From Chlorocebus sabaeus (lineage: Eukaryota > Chordata > Mammalia > Primates > Cercopithecidae), in contig NC_132915.1 in the NCBI RefSeq assembly GCF_047675955.1, positions 45,986,526 to 46,050,525 on the forward strand: 64,000 bases of DNA, written 5' to 3'. This document shows, in pieces, positions 37,281-48,123 of this stretch (the stretch's first letter is position 1; the number at the start of each line of letters is the position of its first letter). The notes beneath the pieces were generated by a model. That model searched no databases. It worked only from the letters and a program-made list of their open reading frames with translations, and had not been told where the DNA came from. The translations under genes were made by a program, and so were the position numbers.

Positions 37281-37530
37281 AGCTGGATGTGGTGGATCAC
37301 ACCTGTAATCCTGGCACTTAGGGAGGCCAAGGCAGGAGACCAGGAGTTCTAGACCAGCCTGGGTGACACAGGGAGAAAAGTAAGAATAAAAGAAAAATTA
37401 GCTGGGTGTGGTAACATGCACCTGTAATCCTAGGAGGATTACTTAAGCCCAAGAGTTCAAAATTAAAAGGAGCTATGAGTGTGCTACCACACTCCAGCCT
37501 GGGTGACAGAGTGAAACCCTGTCTCAAATA
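37281..37530 (+). mobile_element. AluJ-like, internally deleted
   Basis: agctggatgtggtggatcac, gcacttagggaggccaaggc, then a shortened linker, gaaaaattagctgggtgtgg, a truncated right arm, cactccagcctgggtgacag and ccctgtctcaaata. Several blocks of both arms are missing. The tail is a (atac)n microsatellite and the 3' end has been duplicated (see 37493-37644). Confidence 0.85.
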
Positions 37531-37644
37531 CATACATACATACATGCATATATACATACTAACAGCACAGCATTTATCCAGCCTGGGTGACAGAGTGAAA
37601 CCCTGTCTCAAATAAATAAATAAATAAATACAACACAGTATTTA
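37493..37644. repeat. Tandem duplication of an Alu 3' end plus flank
   Basis: Copy 1 is 37493-37576 and copy 2 is 37577-37644. Both begin with the same 38 bases, starting tccagcctgggtgacagagt, without mismatch. Both end in acarcacagyatttatcc-type flank. Between them the tail differs: (atac)n in copy 1, (aaat)n in copy 2. Confidence 0.9.
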
Positions 37645-38254
37645 TCCATTTTCAAATATGGAATGACCAGAAATACATTCATTGTTATACAGTCCTCAGA
37701 TGAGGCAGAGTTGTAGCAATAGGAACATGATAAGGATGGGAGATATTTTATAGGAGAGGAACTGGATAGGACAGGTGCCGGTGCCTGAAAGAGACACAGA
37801 TCTCCTCTGGAGTTATCTCAGAGCAATGAACTATAGGATCAGCATAAGATAAAAGAAAACGGAAAAGAGTCAATCAGTATGTGATTCTGTTATGCAACAG
37901 GTTGAGAGACACAGAAGATGACGGAGGTGGGGGGATGCCGGAGTTTGGGGTGGAGCAGGTACTATGTCCTCACAGGCGCCAGGAGCTATTTTCACTAAGC
38001 TTCACTCTTGCTCTTCCTCAGGAACTGATGCTCCGGGAGGAGCTGCCAAAGAACAGTGCCCTGGGCTCTGTGATAGGAGCAACCTCTGCAGGTACAATTA
38101 CAGGAGATTTTCACAGTCACAAACAACAACAAAAACACCTTGTTTTTATACTGTGAAATATGGGATAAAAGGCAAAAATCTCTCTTCCTTGGTGACACCC
38201 TGAGGAGCCTAATGGACCATGAATAATGCTAAAATTACATAGAATCTTTCTTCC
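37645..38254. other. Unique non-coding sequence
   Basis: Unique sequence with a short G-rich patch at about 37923-37955. No gene recognised. Confidence 0.4.
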
Positions 38255-38375
38255 AGAGTGCTCAAAGGACTTTACACATAATATTTATTAATTCCCACAT
38301 CAGACAAGTAAGGAAGAGGAGAAATTTCCATTGTACTCCTTTTATTTCTAAATGAGAAAACTGAGACCTATCACT
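38255..38375 (-). mobile_element. MIR fragment, antisense
   Basis: gtgctcaaaggactttacac, attaattcccacatcag and atttctaaatgagaaaactg-agacc follow the antisense MIR. Confidence 0.6.
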
Positions 38376-38578
38376 ATGGTCTCCCTCTACATTTGATAAA
38401 AATGGACAGAAGGGAAATTAAGACAAAGTTCTCTCAATGACTTCGCTAGTGCTTTACTTGAAAAACATCCTACTATTGCACAGATTTCACATACTTCCTG
38501 CAATTCTTGTTTTACCTGGGTTTTAGCATTGGAGAAAATGAGAATGAAGTCACTTGTACCAGATCCATGGATGGATTC

Positions 38579-38882
38579 TTTTTTTTTTTTTTTTTTTTGA
38601 AATAGAGTCTCGTTCTGTCACCCAGGCCGGAGCACAGGGGTGTGATCTTGGCTCACTGCAAGCTATGCCCCCTGGGTTCAAGCGATTTTTCTGCCTCAGC
38701 GTCCCGAGTAACTGGAGGGACTACAGGCACCCGCCACCACACTCAGCTAATTTTTTGTACTTTTAGTAGAGGTGGGGCTTTACCATGTTAGCCAGGATGG
38801 TCTCAATCTCCTGACCTCGTGATCTGCCTGCCTCAGCCTCCCACAGTGCTGGGATTACAGGCGTGAGCCACCATGCCCAGCC
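38579..38882 (-). mobile_element. Alu (AluS/Y-like), antisense, first of a tandem pair
   Basis: T tract, gaaatagagtctcgttctgt, cacccaggccggagcac, and ends gtgagccaccatgcccagcc. Its 5' end directly abuts the T tract (A tail) of the next Alu, giving a head-to-tail pair. Confidence 0.95.
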
Positions 38883-39178
38883 TTTTTATTTTTTTTTTTT
38901 TGAAGATGGAGTCTCACTGTGTCACCTAGGAGTGCAGTGGCGTGATCTCGGTTCACTGCAACCTCTGCTTCCCGGGTTCAAGCGATTCTCCTGTCTCAGC
39001 CTCCCGAGTAGCTGGGATTACAGGTGCCTGCCACTACGCCCGGCTAATTTTTGTACTTTTAGTAGAGATGGGGTTTCTCCATGTTGGCCAGGTTGGTCTC
39101 GAACTCCTGACCTAAAATGATCTGCCCACCTTGGCCTCCCAAAGTGCTGGGATTACAGGTGTGAGCCACCGCACCCGG
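38883..39178 (-). mobile_element. Alu, antisense, second of a tandem pair
   Basis: T-rich tail at 38883-38901, gaagatggagtctcactgtg, a 10-nt shortening at cacctaggagtgcagtgg, and ends gtgagccaccgcacccgg. The words outside the pair, ggattcttt (left) and gggttcttt (right), may be a shared target duplication. Confidence 0.95.
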
Positions 39179-39406
39179 AGGGTTCTTTCATTCAAGAAAA
39201 AAAGGTACAGAACTCTATTATTTTCTATTGGTTTCCAATCATTCTTGTAATCAATTTTGAACACCCCAGGTTGTTATTTATGGGCAAATATATTGTCGAC
39301 TCTGACAACTGACATTAAATGCAATTTGAAGTATGCCACATCCAGGTTAACTTATTTTCTATCCTCAATGCTCAACTCCTGCTATCTCAAAGACAGGTAA
39401 TACTGA

Positions 39407-39612
39407 AAGAGTTCTAGCTTTGCAATTAGACCTCTGTTTAAATCTCTACTGCAATATCTTGTAAACTTGCTCACTTATCTCAGAGCCTTGTTTCCTGCAT
39501 CTGTAAAATGAGGATACTTACATTTATTGTGCAGGGTTGGCAAGGTTGAATGAGATGACACATGTAAAGCACCTAAGCATTCAGTAGGTACACAGTATAT
39601 CTGTAAATGCTA
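39407..39612 (+). mobile_element. MIR, nearly full length
   Basis: gagttctagctttgcaatta, gacctctgtttaaat, gagccttgtttcctgcatct, gtaaaatgaggatactta, gttgaatgagatgacacatg and taaagcacctaagcattcag follow the sense MIR consensus from 5' to 3'. Confidence 0.88.
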
Positions 39613-39899
39613 CTTTGCCCCTAGCCCACAAAAGCATTACCACGGCATACCAATCCAATGAGGGCTGAGAACTTTGAGACCATGACGGAAGCCATATGGG
39701 GGAAAGGAAAGCAAGTTACAAGGGTCAAAGGAATATTATAAGCAACTGGGGAAACTAAAAATAGAGTGACTTGGTCTCACTTAGGGGCCAAGGGCCAACT
39801 CAACCACCTTTCAAAAGGCTTCCTAGATGATGCTGTGTTTAGAATGACTGAAAACATCGCTCTCGGCTCAGAGGGACTTACTGTTAAAGACTTCACTGG

Positions 39900-40473
39900 G
39901 TGCTGGGCGTGGTGGCTCATGCCTGTAATTCCAGCACTTTGGGGGGCCGAGGCGGGTGGATTACCTGAGGTCAGGAGTTAGAGACTAGCCTGTCTAACAT
40001 GGAGAAACCCCATCTCTACTAAAAATACAAAAATTAATCCCAGCACTTTGGGAGGCCGAGACGGGCAGATCACGAGGTCAGGAGATTGAGACCATCCTGG
40101 CTAACCCGGTGAAACCCCGTCTCCTAGCCGGGCGAGGTGGCGGGCACCTGTAGTCCCAGCTACTCGGGAGGCTGAGGCAGGAGAATGGCGTGAACCAGAG
40201 AGGCGGAGCTTGCAGGGAGCTGAGATCTGGCCACTGCACTCCAGCCTGGGCAACAGAGGGAGACTCCGTCTCAAAAAAAAAAAAAAAAAAAAAAATACAA
40301 AAATTAGTCAGGCATGGTGGCAGGCGCCTGTAATCCCAGCTACCTTGGGAGGCTGAGGCAGAAGAATCGCTTGAACCTGTGAGGCAGAGGTTGCAGTGAG
40401 CCGAGATCACACCACTGCACTCCAGCCTGGGCAACACAGTAAGACTCAGTCTCAAACAAACAAACAAACAAAA
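39900..40473 (+). mobile_element. Older Alu interrupted by a nested AluY
   Basis: The left part (39900-40035) starts tgctgggcgtggtggctcat and runs to taaaaatacaaaaatt. The right part resumes at 40306 with agtcaggcatggtggcaggc and ends cagtctcaaacaaacaaac. Perfect 14-bp target duplication aaagacttcactgg at 39886-39899 and 40474-40487. The interruption is the AluY at 40036-40290. Confidence 0.95.
40036..40290 (+). mobile_element. Nested 5'-truncated AluY, Old World monkey type
   Basis: Starts inside the left arm at aatcccagcactttgggagg, lacking about 26 nt. It also lacks about 20 nt between gaaaccccgtctc and ctagccgggcgaggtggcgg. The lineage words gccgggcgaggtggcgggc and gatctggccactgc are present. 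Ends in a long A tail. Flanked by aaaaatacaaaaatt (40021-40035 and 40291-40305), the host Alu's own linker, as target duplication. Confidence 0.93.
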
Positions 40474-40728
40474 AAAGACTTCACTGGAGGATGAGGGAGC
40501 GAGAGTGGCAAGAAGCTGTACATCTGCCCCTCCTGCAACCAACCCTTTCACAATTAAAATATAAGGTAATTTTCTGAGTTCTCTTATGCTAGCAGCTTGG
40601 TCTATAAATAATTAAAAAGTAAAGAGTTTCCAGAGAACATGCATGAATAAAATCTGAAGAACCCAACCCTCTGGGGGTGGGCAGAAAACTGACAGACAAA
40701 ACCAATAGTCCCGGTCAGTGCCCAAGGC

Positions 40729-40905
40729 ATGCTTCTTGGTCAAAGATTATTGTGATCATCACCTGAGAGCATGTCTGAAACTCATTTGCATGCCCCACCT
40801 GAGACCCACTGTGACAGAAACTGGAGGTTTCTGAGGAGTCCCTCACCTGTGTTTACAAGCCCTCCATGTGATGCTGACGAGCATTAAAGTTTGAGGCTCA
40901 CTAGC
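40729..40905 (+). mobile_element. MER20-like hAT-Charlie DNA transposon
   Basis: catcacctgagagcatgtc, catgccccacctgagacc, gaggagtccctcacctgtg, ccatgtgatgctgacgagc and aaagtttgaggctcac follow the MER20 order. Non-coding, ancient, near full length. Confidence 0.7.
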
Positions 40906-42603
40906 CCATGTAAACTAGAAAACCAAAAAGGAACCATAAGGCAAAAGCTCTATAGATGGTAAATTAGTTTTAGAAAAGATATAACTTAAAACAATGGAGA
41001 GAAAGAAGAAGGAGCATACACCAGGGCATAAAATCCTTATCTACCAGCATCTCACTCTGTGAAGAAAAGAAAGGAAGGCAGGAAAGGAAAAGCTTAGAGA
41101 AAAAGTCAAAATAGCAAGCAACTTTGGTAAGGCCAACTCCACATCTGCTGCAAACATTAGAAAGAAATTATGTGGGGACAGACATTAACTGTAGCATTTA
41201 CATGAAAAGCACTTTAAAATGATCCAGGTCAACTTGAACTCAGTCATTGGGTTTGCTTCACTCAGCTTCTCTACCTGCCTTTCCGCGGCAATCAAGAGTG
41301 AAGATGTATTTACCTCTAGTGAGGAAAGAGGCTGCCTTCAAGTAATGACCATCAAGCTACTAAATGCTTTATTCTCGGGGGAGGGTGTGGCATTTTTTTA
41401 AGAAAAGAGTTTACTTGGGAAGAAAATACACCCATTTTGTATTTACTTACTTCATCAGAGGCACAAACGTGGAACAAATTGAAAGTGTTTCCTCCCTCGC
41501 TAAACTTGACACTAAAGGGAAAAGGATGATTGAAAAACTATGTAAAAAAAGCAGAATAGTGAATTTGAATGAAATAGGATAGAAGAATGTGTTGTGGCAT
41601 CAGAAAGGGAAAGAACAAATATTAGCTCCCAAAAATTCAACTTCACAAACTACTCATTGAACCACCTACATTAAACCAATTATGATTTTTTTTAAAAAAA
41701 AAGTTTAAGTAGCATACACAGATTAAGAGACAAATACAATGAGCATTTAGTACTAGAGTAAATGGACAGTGGTTGGCTAGAGATGCAAATTACTCTGGAC
41801 TAGCACCTTGCCCCATTTGACATGAGTTAGACTTACTATGAAGACCGAGCCTGAAGGAAGGCCACAGATGGTACCAACAGACCAGAGGAATTCCGGATGC
41901 TCTAAACAGGGGAGTCAGGGGAGCCTTTACCTTTCGCCAAAGCTCATAATGTAGCATGTCGAAGATCAATGAATCAACACGGTTTTCTTTGCATGCAAAG
42001 CTTGAACATAGGTAATGTTAAAAGAAGAAAGGAAATGAGAAAGCAGATTCAGTCCTGCTGTTCCATACAGGAAAAATTTTCCCAAGTCAAACATAAGTCA
42101 TACTGTGTACTACACAATTCCCCCTCCAAGCCTGCTGAGGACCCCAGACTAAAAAGAGAAAAATGTGCAAACGCATACAAAGCTGATTTCTAAGGGATAC
42201 CCCCACCCCCATCCCAAATGCATGGATCTCAACTGGGGTGAGAACTAGGGGAGATGAAAAGCTGCAGTATTCTGTATTAGACAGGTAAAAAGTGAATACA
42301 AACCCCTCCTGCCAGTAACATCTTTGTTACTGAGGTTCTCAGGAAGTGGAGAGAAGATAAAGTAAAAGGGAGTTATATTTTCCTTGGGGATCTTATAAAA
42401 ATATTTTTTTCCCAAACTGAACATACTTTACTCCTGAAACCTGTAGCTTTAGAAGCTAAGAAGAAGCTTAGTGGACAAAAGAATGCTTTATAAATGGTAG
42501 AATTCTCTTTTTTGCTTTTCTTTTGGTATTAGTTGCCTCACAAAAAGACAGAGCTACTTATGTAATTGACTTACCCAATGGTAAGTAATGCTTAAAATAC
42601 CAT
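40906..42603. other. Unique non-coding sequence
   Basis: No repeat family or exon was recognised. Purine-rich patches occur at 40995-41110. Confidence 0.4.
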
Positions 42604-42706
42604 TTTCTTTTTCTTTATTTTTATTTTTGAGACAGGGTCTTGCTCTGTCACCCAGGCTGGGATGCAGTGATGTGCAACTGTGACTTGCTGCAACCTTAAA
42701 CTCCTA

Positions 42707-42800
42707 GACTTTCCTTTCAGTTTAATTCTGAATATCTCTAGAACATGACTCCAACTAAGCAACCTTCTAGAAGGGGGAAAATACCCATCTGCCCTGCAAT
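42707..42800. repeat. 94-bp duplicate inserted in an AluJ (copy of 44273-44366)
   Basis: Starts gactttcctttcag and ends ctgccctgcaat. It aligns without gaps to 44273-44366 with 6 differences in 94 positions, same orientation, 1,566 bp apart. It is an intruder here because it breaks the Alu consensus on both sides. Confidence 0.95.
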
Positions 42801-42832
42801 TTAGCTGAGAAGTGGTTTTTCTCAGCTAAATT
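42798..42832. repeat. Perfect 14-bp inverted repeat at the insertion junction
   Basis: aatttagctgagaa (42798-42811) and ttctcagctaaatt (42819-42832) are exact reverse complements around a 7-nt loop. The right arm is native Alu linker (agctaattttt region); the left arm is the extra copy. Confidence 0.95.
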
Positions 42833-43269
42833 TTTTTCTTTTTTTTTTTTGATAGAAATGGAGGGTCTTGCTAAGTTACCCAGGCTGGTCTTGAACTCCT
42901 GGCCTCAAAGTGATCCTCCTGCTGTGGCCTCCCAAAGTACTGAGATTACAGGCATGAGCCATATCATGTGGCCACAATTTCTCTCTTTCATGCATTCTCA
43001 TTAGTGATGTGAAGCTCTTCTCAAGTTTCATCTGTCATGTACCTCTGTGTGAACAGGGCTCCTAAATCCCTAACCCTTACCTCTCATGTGAATTTCAGTC
43101 CTGCATTTTCAAACTCTCACTAGAATTTTCTAAGCATCCAGTTAACATCTCAAGCTAAACAAGCAAAGCAAATAGGTTCACTGGTCTCCTTCCTTTACTA
43201 CAGCTTTCCCTGAATTTTGCTATATTTTTCAATATTATCACCATAATCCCATTAACAAAGACTCAGAAC

Positions 43270-43990
43270 CACACATCATTATTAAAAGCCTTCTCCTTAT
43301 TTCCTAAACCCAGTCAGTTCTGATAGCCTGTCCATTCTGCCCTTTCAATCCCCTCAGCTGTCCCCCACACACCTTCCAGAATATTTCTAACAAGTACATG
43401 CTCAGACCTCTGCAATAACCCTTTAGCAATAATTCTGACTTTATCATTCCATACTTGCCAACTAGTGCTATACACCACCCCTCCAATTGTCAAACACATT
43501 CTCCTAGATCATGTTTATAGCTCCCCACCAATTACCAATTACAGTTCTTTCCAGGTCCTCTACAATCTAGCTCTAACCTGCCTTTCCAGCTTTATCTTCT
43601 CCTCCTTCTTCATGAAAAATGCTTGATAGACACTCTAATTAGAATATTTTATGTCTCTTGCATACTGATTTGGACTTTCCTAACCTGAAATAGTTCTCAT
43701 GCTGCTCTTTTTGGAATACCCTCGCCTGTATTCTCCCTTTGAAAATGTCCCTATTTCCTGATGCCACTTCTTCCATGAAATTTCCTGATACCCTTGGATG
43801 AAAGGGATATCATTATCCCAAGTGCTCCCTGTTCCTTAGGGCTCTAAGCACTATATCACCTTGAACTGTAAATACATGTTTTTCTCTCCTTAGGATCAAG
43901 AACTAACTTATTTCTCTTTGTATTTCCCAACAGCACTCGCCATACTGCTTTACACATAGCAGATAGTCAACAAATACATACTAAATAATA
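43270..43990 (+). mobile_element. Long LINE-2 fragment
   Basis: L2-type wording runs in order: tagctccccaccaattacc, ggtcctctacaatctagctc, aacctgcctttccagc, ttctcatgctgctc, gatgccacttcttccatgaa, atttcctgatacc, ccttgaactgtaaatac, acacatagcagatagtcaac and aaatacatac. About 0.7 kb, no intact ORF, ancient. Confidence 0.65.
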
Positions 43991-44272
43991 AATAAATATC
44001 TTAAAATTCATAAGGGCACCAGTGACACAATGTTACAAATAGAGTGATTTTAACTATTTCATTATTCCAGCAGATCCTCAACAAATACCTGTAAGGCAAG
44101 TAGGGGCCAATAATTTCTGTTTTATAGAAACTCAAGATGTAAAAATGTTATTATTTATGCACAGAGCATTTTTTTGAGTATAATTTAGCCTATTAAGGTT
44201 CAGTAACTAACTCAATGTCACCCTGCTGATCTGTAGTATATTTCTGCTGAAATGATTCTTTTCCTCTTACTG
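43991..44272. other. Unique sequence with a weak MIR-like patch
   Basis: gttttatagaaactcaagat and cagtaactaactcaatgtca are faintly like an antisense MIR. Nothing else was recognised. Confidence 0.3.
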
Positions 44273-44366
44273 GACTTTCCTTTCAGCTTACTTCTGAATA
44301 TCTCTAGAACATGACTCCAACCAAGCAGCCTCCTACAAGGGGGAAAATACCCATCTGCCCTGCAAT
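44273..44366. repeat. 94-bp duplicate, probable donor copy
   Basis: Gap-free partner of 42707-42800. Its flanks are ordinary unique sequence, so this copy is the likely source. It ends 15 bp upstream of the Alu at 44382. Confidence 0.9.
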
Positions 44367-44381
44367 ATAAATGAAAGAGTT

Positions 44382-44672
44382 TGCCATGCACGGTGGCTCA
44401 TGCCTGTAATCCCAGCACTTTGGGAGGCCGAGGCGGGTGGATCACGAGCTCAAGAGTTCGAGACCAGCCTGGCCAATATTGTGAAACCCCGTCTCTACTA
44501 AAACTACAAAAATTAGCCGGGAATGGTGACACGTGCCCGTAGTCAGAGAATCGCTTGAACCAGGTAGGCGGAGGTTGCAGGTGAGATTGTGCCACTTAAC
44601 TCCACCCTAGGTGACAGAGCGAGACTCCATCTCAAAATACACAAAAATAAAATTAATTAATTAATTAATTAA
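44382..44672 (+). mobile_element. Alu with right-arm deletion
   Basis: tgccatgcacggtggctcat at the start, taaaactacaaaaattagcc, then cccgtagtc joins directly to agagaatcgc, losing about 26 nt. Ends ctccatctcaaaatacac with a tail that includes an (aatt)n run at about 44653-44671. Confidence 0.93.
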
Positions 44673-44732
44673 AGAGGTCGTTCCTTGTCTAACAAGTTGT
44701 CAACATATGATGAAATCTAAAGTACACAATGT

Positions 44733-45023
44733 GGCAGGGCACGGTGACTCACGCCTGTAATTCTAGCACTTGGGAGGCTGAGGCAGGTTGACTGTTTGAG
44801 GCCAGAAGATCAAGACCAGCCTGGCCAACATAGCGAAAGCCTGTCTCTACTGTAAGATTTTAAAAAGCTGGGTAGTGGCACATGCCTATAATCCCAGCTA
44901 GTCGGGAGGCTAAGAGCACAAGAATTGCTTAAACCTGGGAGGCAGAGGTTGAAGTGAGCCGAGATTGCCACAGAACTACAACCTAGACGACAAGTGAGAC
45001 TCTATTGCCAAAAAAAAAAAAAA
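44733..45023 (+). mobile_element. Alu (older, diverged)
   Basis: ggcagggcacggtgactcac, gtctctactgtaagatttta, gctgggtagtggcacatgcc, ending gagactctattgcc and an A run. Approximate target duplication aaagtacacaat / aaagtatagaat. Confidence 0.93.
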
Positions 45024-45145
45024 GTATAGAATAATAAAAATATATACTGGTGTATATAATCTCTTAGTTTAAAATGTACTAGGCTTCAGAAGTAGGGGAC
45101 AGTATACAAAGCTCCTTTAATAAGTTCTTTAAAATTAAGTATTCA

Positions 45146-45456
45146 GGCCGGGCACGGTGGCTCACGCCTGTAATCCCAGCACTTTGGGAGGCCGAGGCGG
45201 CCAGATCACAAGGTCAGGAGATCGAGACCATCTTGGCTAACACAGTGAAACCCCGTCTCTACTAAAAAATACAAAAAACTAGCCGGGTGAGGTGGCGGGT
45301 GCCTGTAGTCCCAGCTACTCGGGAGGCTGAGGCAGGAGAATGGCGTGAACGTGGGAGGCGGAGCTTGCAGTGAGCTGAGATCCGGCCACTGCACTCCCGC
45401 CTGGGCCACAGAGCGAGACTCCATCTCAAAAAAAATAAATTAAATTAAATTAAATT
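45146..45456 (+). mobile_element. AluY, Old World monkey type
   Basis: Little-diverged: ggccgggcacggtggctcac, ctagccgggtgaggtggcgg, gagatccggccactgcactc. The tail has become (aaatt)n at about 45436-45456. Perfect 14-bp target duplication aaattaagtattca at 45132-45145 and 45457-45470. Confidence 0.95.
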
Positions 45457-45616
45457 AAATTAAGTATTCACTACCACATACCTGGAAAGAAAGTAAGTCA
45501 TCAGCCCATTACATTGCCCTGAGATAGGAACACGTTTCTAAGAAACTGTAAAAGCAGTTTACAACAAACTAGGGATAAATTTTCATCCCAAATTAGTTTC
45601 TATTTAGTTTCAAGTC

Positions 45617-45822
45617 CAGGGTAGACAAACGAGCCTGTGGGCCAAATGCTATCCTGCTGCCTACTTTTGTAAATAAAGTTTTATTGAAATAGAGCCCTGC
45701 CTATTCCTTTACATATGCAGTTGCTTGGTCCTACCAAATAAGAAATTTGAATAATTGCTACAAAAACCATACATCTACCTATTTACCATCTGGCCCTGCA
45801 GAGAACAGATTTGCCAATCTCT
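45617..45822 (+). mobile_element. MER1-type hAT-Charlie DNA transposon
   Basis: cagggtagacaaacgagcct, gtgggccaaatgctatcct, ttttgtaaataaagttttat, tgaaatagagccctgcctat and accatctggccctgcagaga follow the MER1 group consensus. Near full length for the short non-autonomous form, strongly diverged. Confidence 0.75.
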
Positions 45823-46029
45823 CTCTTAAGCCGTGCAAAATTACGCTGCCTTCCCTAGCAGTATCACATCTAAGTCTTCATCCTCAGGAAATAAGTATAC
45901 AAGTGCAAGCAAGGATGTTCATATTTAAGCACTGCTTTTTATCAAAAAAAAAAAATCCAGAAACCAAGAACTCATTAAATAAATTATGATACAATGGCAA
46001 GCTAGGAATCCACTATAAGTTATACTGAG

Positions 46030-46319
46030 GGCCGGGCACGGTGGCTCATGCCTGTAATCCCAGCACTTTGGGAAGCCGAGCGGCGGATCACCTGAGGTCA
46101 GGATTTCGAGACCAGCCTGACCAATACCCCGTCTCTACTGAAAACACAAAAAAATTAGCCGGGCATGGTGGCACATGCCTGTAATCCCAGCTACTTGGGA
46201 GGTTGAGGCAGGAGAATCGTGTGAACCCGCGAGGCGGAGGTTGCGGTGAGTCAAGATTGTGCCACTGCGCTCCAGCCTGGGCAACAAGAGCGAAACTCTG
46301 TCTCAAGAAAAAAAAAAAA
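46030..46319 (+). mobile_element. Alu (AluS-like)
   Basis: ggccgggcacggtggctcat, a small deletion at gaccaataccccgtctc, gccgggcatggtggcacatg, ending gcgaaactctgtctcaag and an A run. Confidence 0.95.
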
Positions 46320-47879
46320 GCTATGATGAATATCTATATTTACAGACATGGAAAGATACTTAAGGTAACACTGCATTTTTTTAAAAAGTCACATATACAT
46401 GTAACATCATCCCTTTATGTAACTACTATCTATTCATACATTGGTAGGTACTTGTAAATGAAGAAAGATGACTAAAAATACATTAACAGTTCCTTGGCGG
46501 TAGCCCTTCAGGCAGTTTTCTCTCTTTGTAGTTTTCTTAATCAGATCTGACCAATGAACACATACCCTTTTTACAGAAGTTGTATTTAAAAGTTTTTAAA
46601 CTATTAAAAATTAAAATCAGTATGCAAAGTTTAGATTCTACATTTTATAAAGCACTGGGTTTTCCAGAAAGCTAAGATGGTATTTTTAAGTTATTTTTGG
46701 TTTGGGTAGTGATTTTGTTGTTGCTGTTCTGTTTTTTGTTTTTGTTGGTTTTTTCCTTTCCCTTTGTTTTAAAGACAGAAAGGCTATAATGCTTACCAAT
46801 AACCTGTACATCTATAAACTGTCATCCCCACTATATGTGGCAACCTAAATAATGCAACAAAAAAGTCCCTTATAGAAGCATGCATGGGTTAGTAGGAGGA
46901 GGAGAGGCTAACAGCATAGTCCCTTGATGGAAATGTATTAATTCAATCAGTGCCTTGCTTCTGGGTTACCATAAAAAGGTCCATAAAGTACCCAAAAGCC
47001 ACATAAGATTTTAGAATTATGCTGCTCAGTGACTGATTCTCAGTGAAGAGTAAGAAAGAAGAGATTTCTCTCCACCCTCATTTTCTTCTGCAAAAGTAAG
47101 ACTTCTGCAAGAGTGCCACAAGTATTTTTTAAACTAGTAATTGAAAAGGCCAAGTATGTACATGATGCAAGTATAAAGAACACTGTGGCACTGTTGATAA
47201 ACAGATACCAAGTGAAAACTGCATAAAACTAGCAAACTATGATAGTAACAGACAGAAGAAGAAACTGGTCTAAGTCACCCTCTCTGTGCCAGAATTCACA
47301 GGCATCATTTATTTCTAAGCCCTATTTTTTAAATGAAGTAACTAAGATTCAAAGAGGTTATATAACTTTTACAAAGTGACATAGAAAAGAGACCAGTTCA
47401 AATGCAGATAAATCCAGCTAAAAAGTCTGAACTCTTCTCACTATATTCATGAAAGAGATATTATATTTCTAATAAAGAGCTATATAAATTCCCTATGTGA
47501 ATTTATCTGGTGAGAAAACCTCTAATTTCTGGTTTATAAAGATATTACAGAATTATCATGTCAGTTAATTTGTTTTACAAGCAATTTATTTAAAAGTGAT
47601 TTTGACATTATTTTCCCAGTTAAGTTGATCCACATTATCTTCTCCATTGTTATGTTTACACACATATGCCTGTATATGTATATGTCTTTAATAGACATGC
47701 TATAACGTGACACACAGTCACCCAAACCATAACCTTCAAAATGAAGTAGAGTCTGTAGACATAGACTTCAGTTAGACATAAAACTGTGACTTAGTTTTTT
47801 TCAGACTCGTTCCATAGTAAAATCACTTCATTGCTATGGATGAAACAAAACTTGTACCCTGAAAATTAACATTTACAAT
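46320..47879. other. Unique sequence with a T/G patch and a MIR relic
   Basis: A T/G-rich stretch at 46693-46772. An antisense MIR-like relic at about 47280-47425 (aagtaactaagattcaaaga, gaccagttcaaatgcag). The rest is unique. Confidence 0.4.
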
Positions 47880-47880
47880 G

Positions 47881-48123
47881 AGGCCAAACATGGTTGCTCA
47901 TGCCTATAATCCCAGCACTTTGGGAAGCCAAGGTAGGAGGACTGCTTGAGGTCTTGATAGCAAGACCCCATACCTACAAAAAATTAGCCAGGCTTGGTGT
48001 ATCATGACTATAGTCCCAGCTACTCTGGAGGCTGAGGATCACTTGAGCCCAGCAGTTGGAGGCTGCAGTGAGCTATGATCACACCACTGCACTCCAGCCC
48101 AGGTAACAAAAGCAACACCCTGT
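47881..48123 (+). mobile_element. AluJ-like, shortened
   Basis: aggccaaacatggttgctca, gcaagaccccatacctac, aaaaaattagccaggcttgg, gcagtgagctatgatcacac, ending agcaacaccctgtct. No A tail; it abuts an opposed Alu fragment. Confidence 0.9.

Larger units (their letters stand above)
42604..42972 (-). mobile_element. AluJ with its centre replaced
   Basis: The right arm is seen at 42604-42706 (gagacagggtcttgctctgt... aaactccta) and the left arm at about 42821-42972 (agctaaattttttt... gattacaggcatgagcc). About 70 nt of the expected middle (gggctcaagcgatcc to ccaccacgcc) is gone and 42707-42818 holds foreign sequence: a 94-bp copy of 44273-44366 plus a hairpin arm. Confidence 0.88.

Noticed and set aside
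40078..40551. 157-residue minus-strand frame
   Set aside because: It is translated antisense sequence of the nested Alu pair, including a poly-Phe stretch from the A tail.
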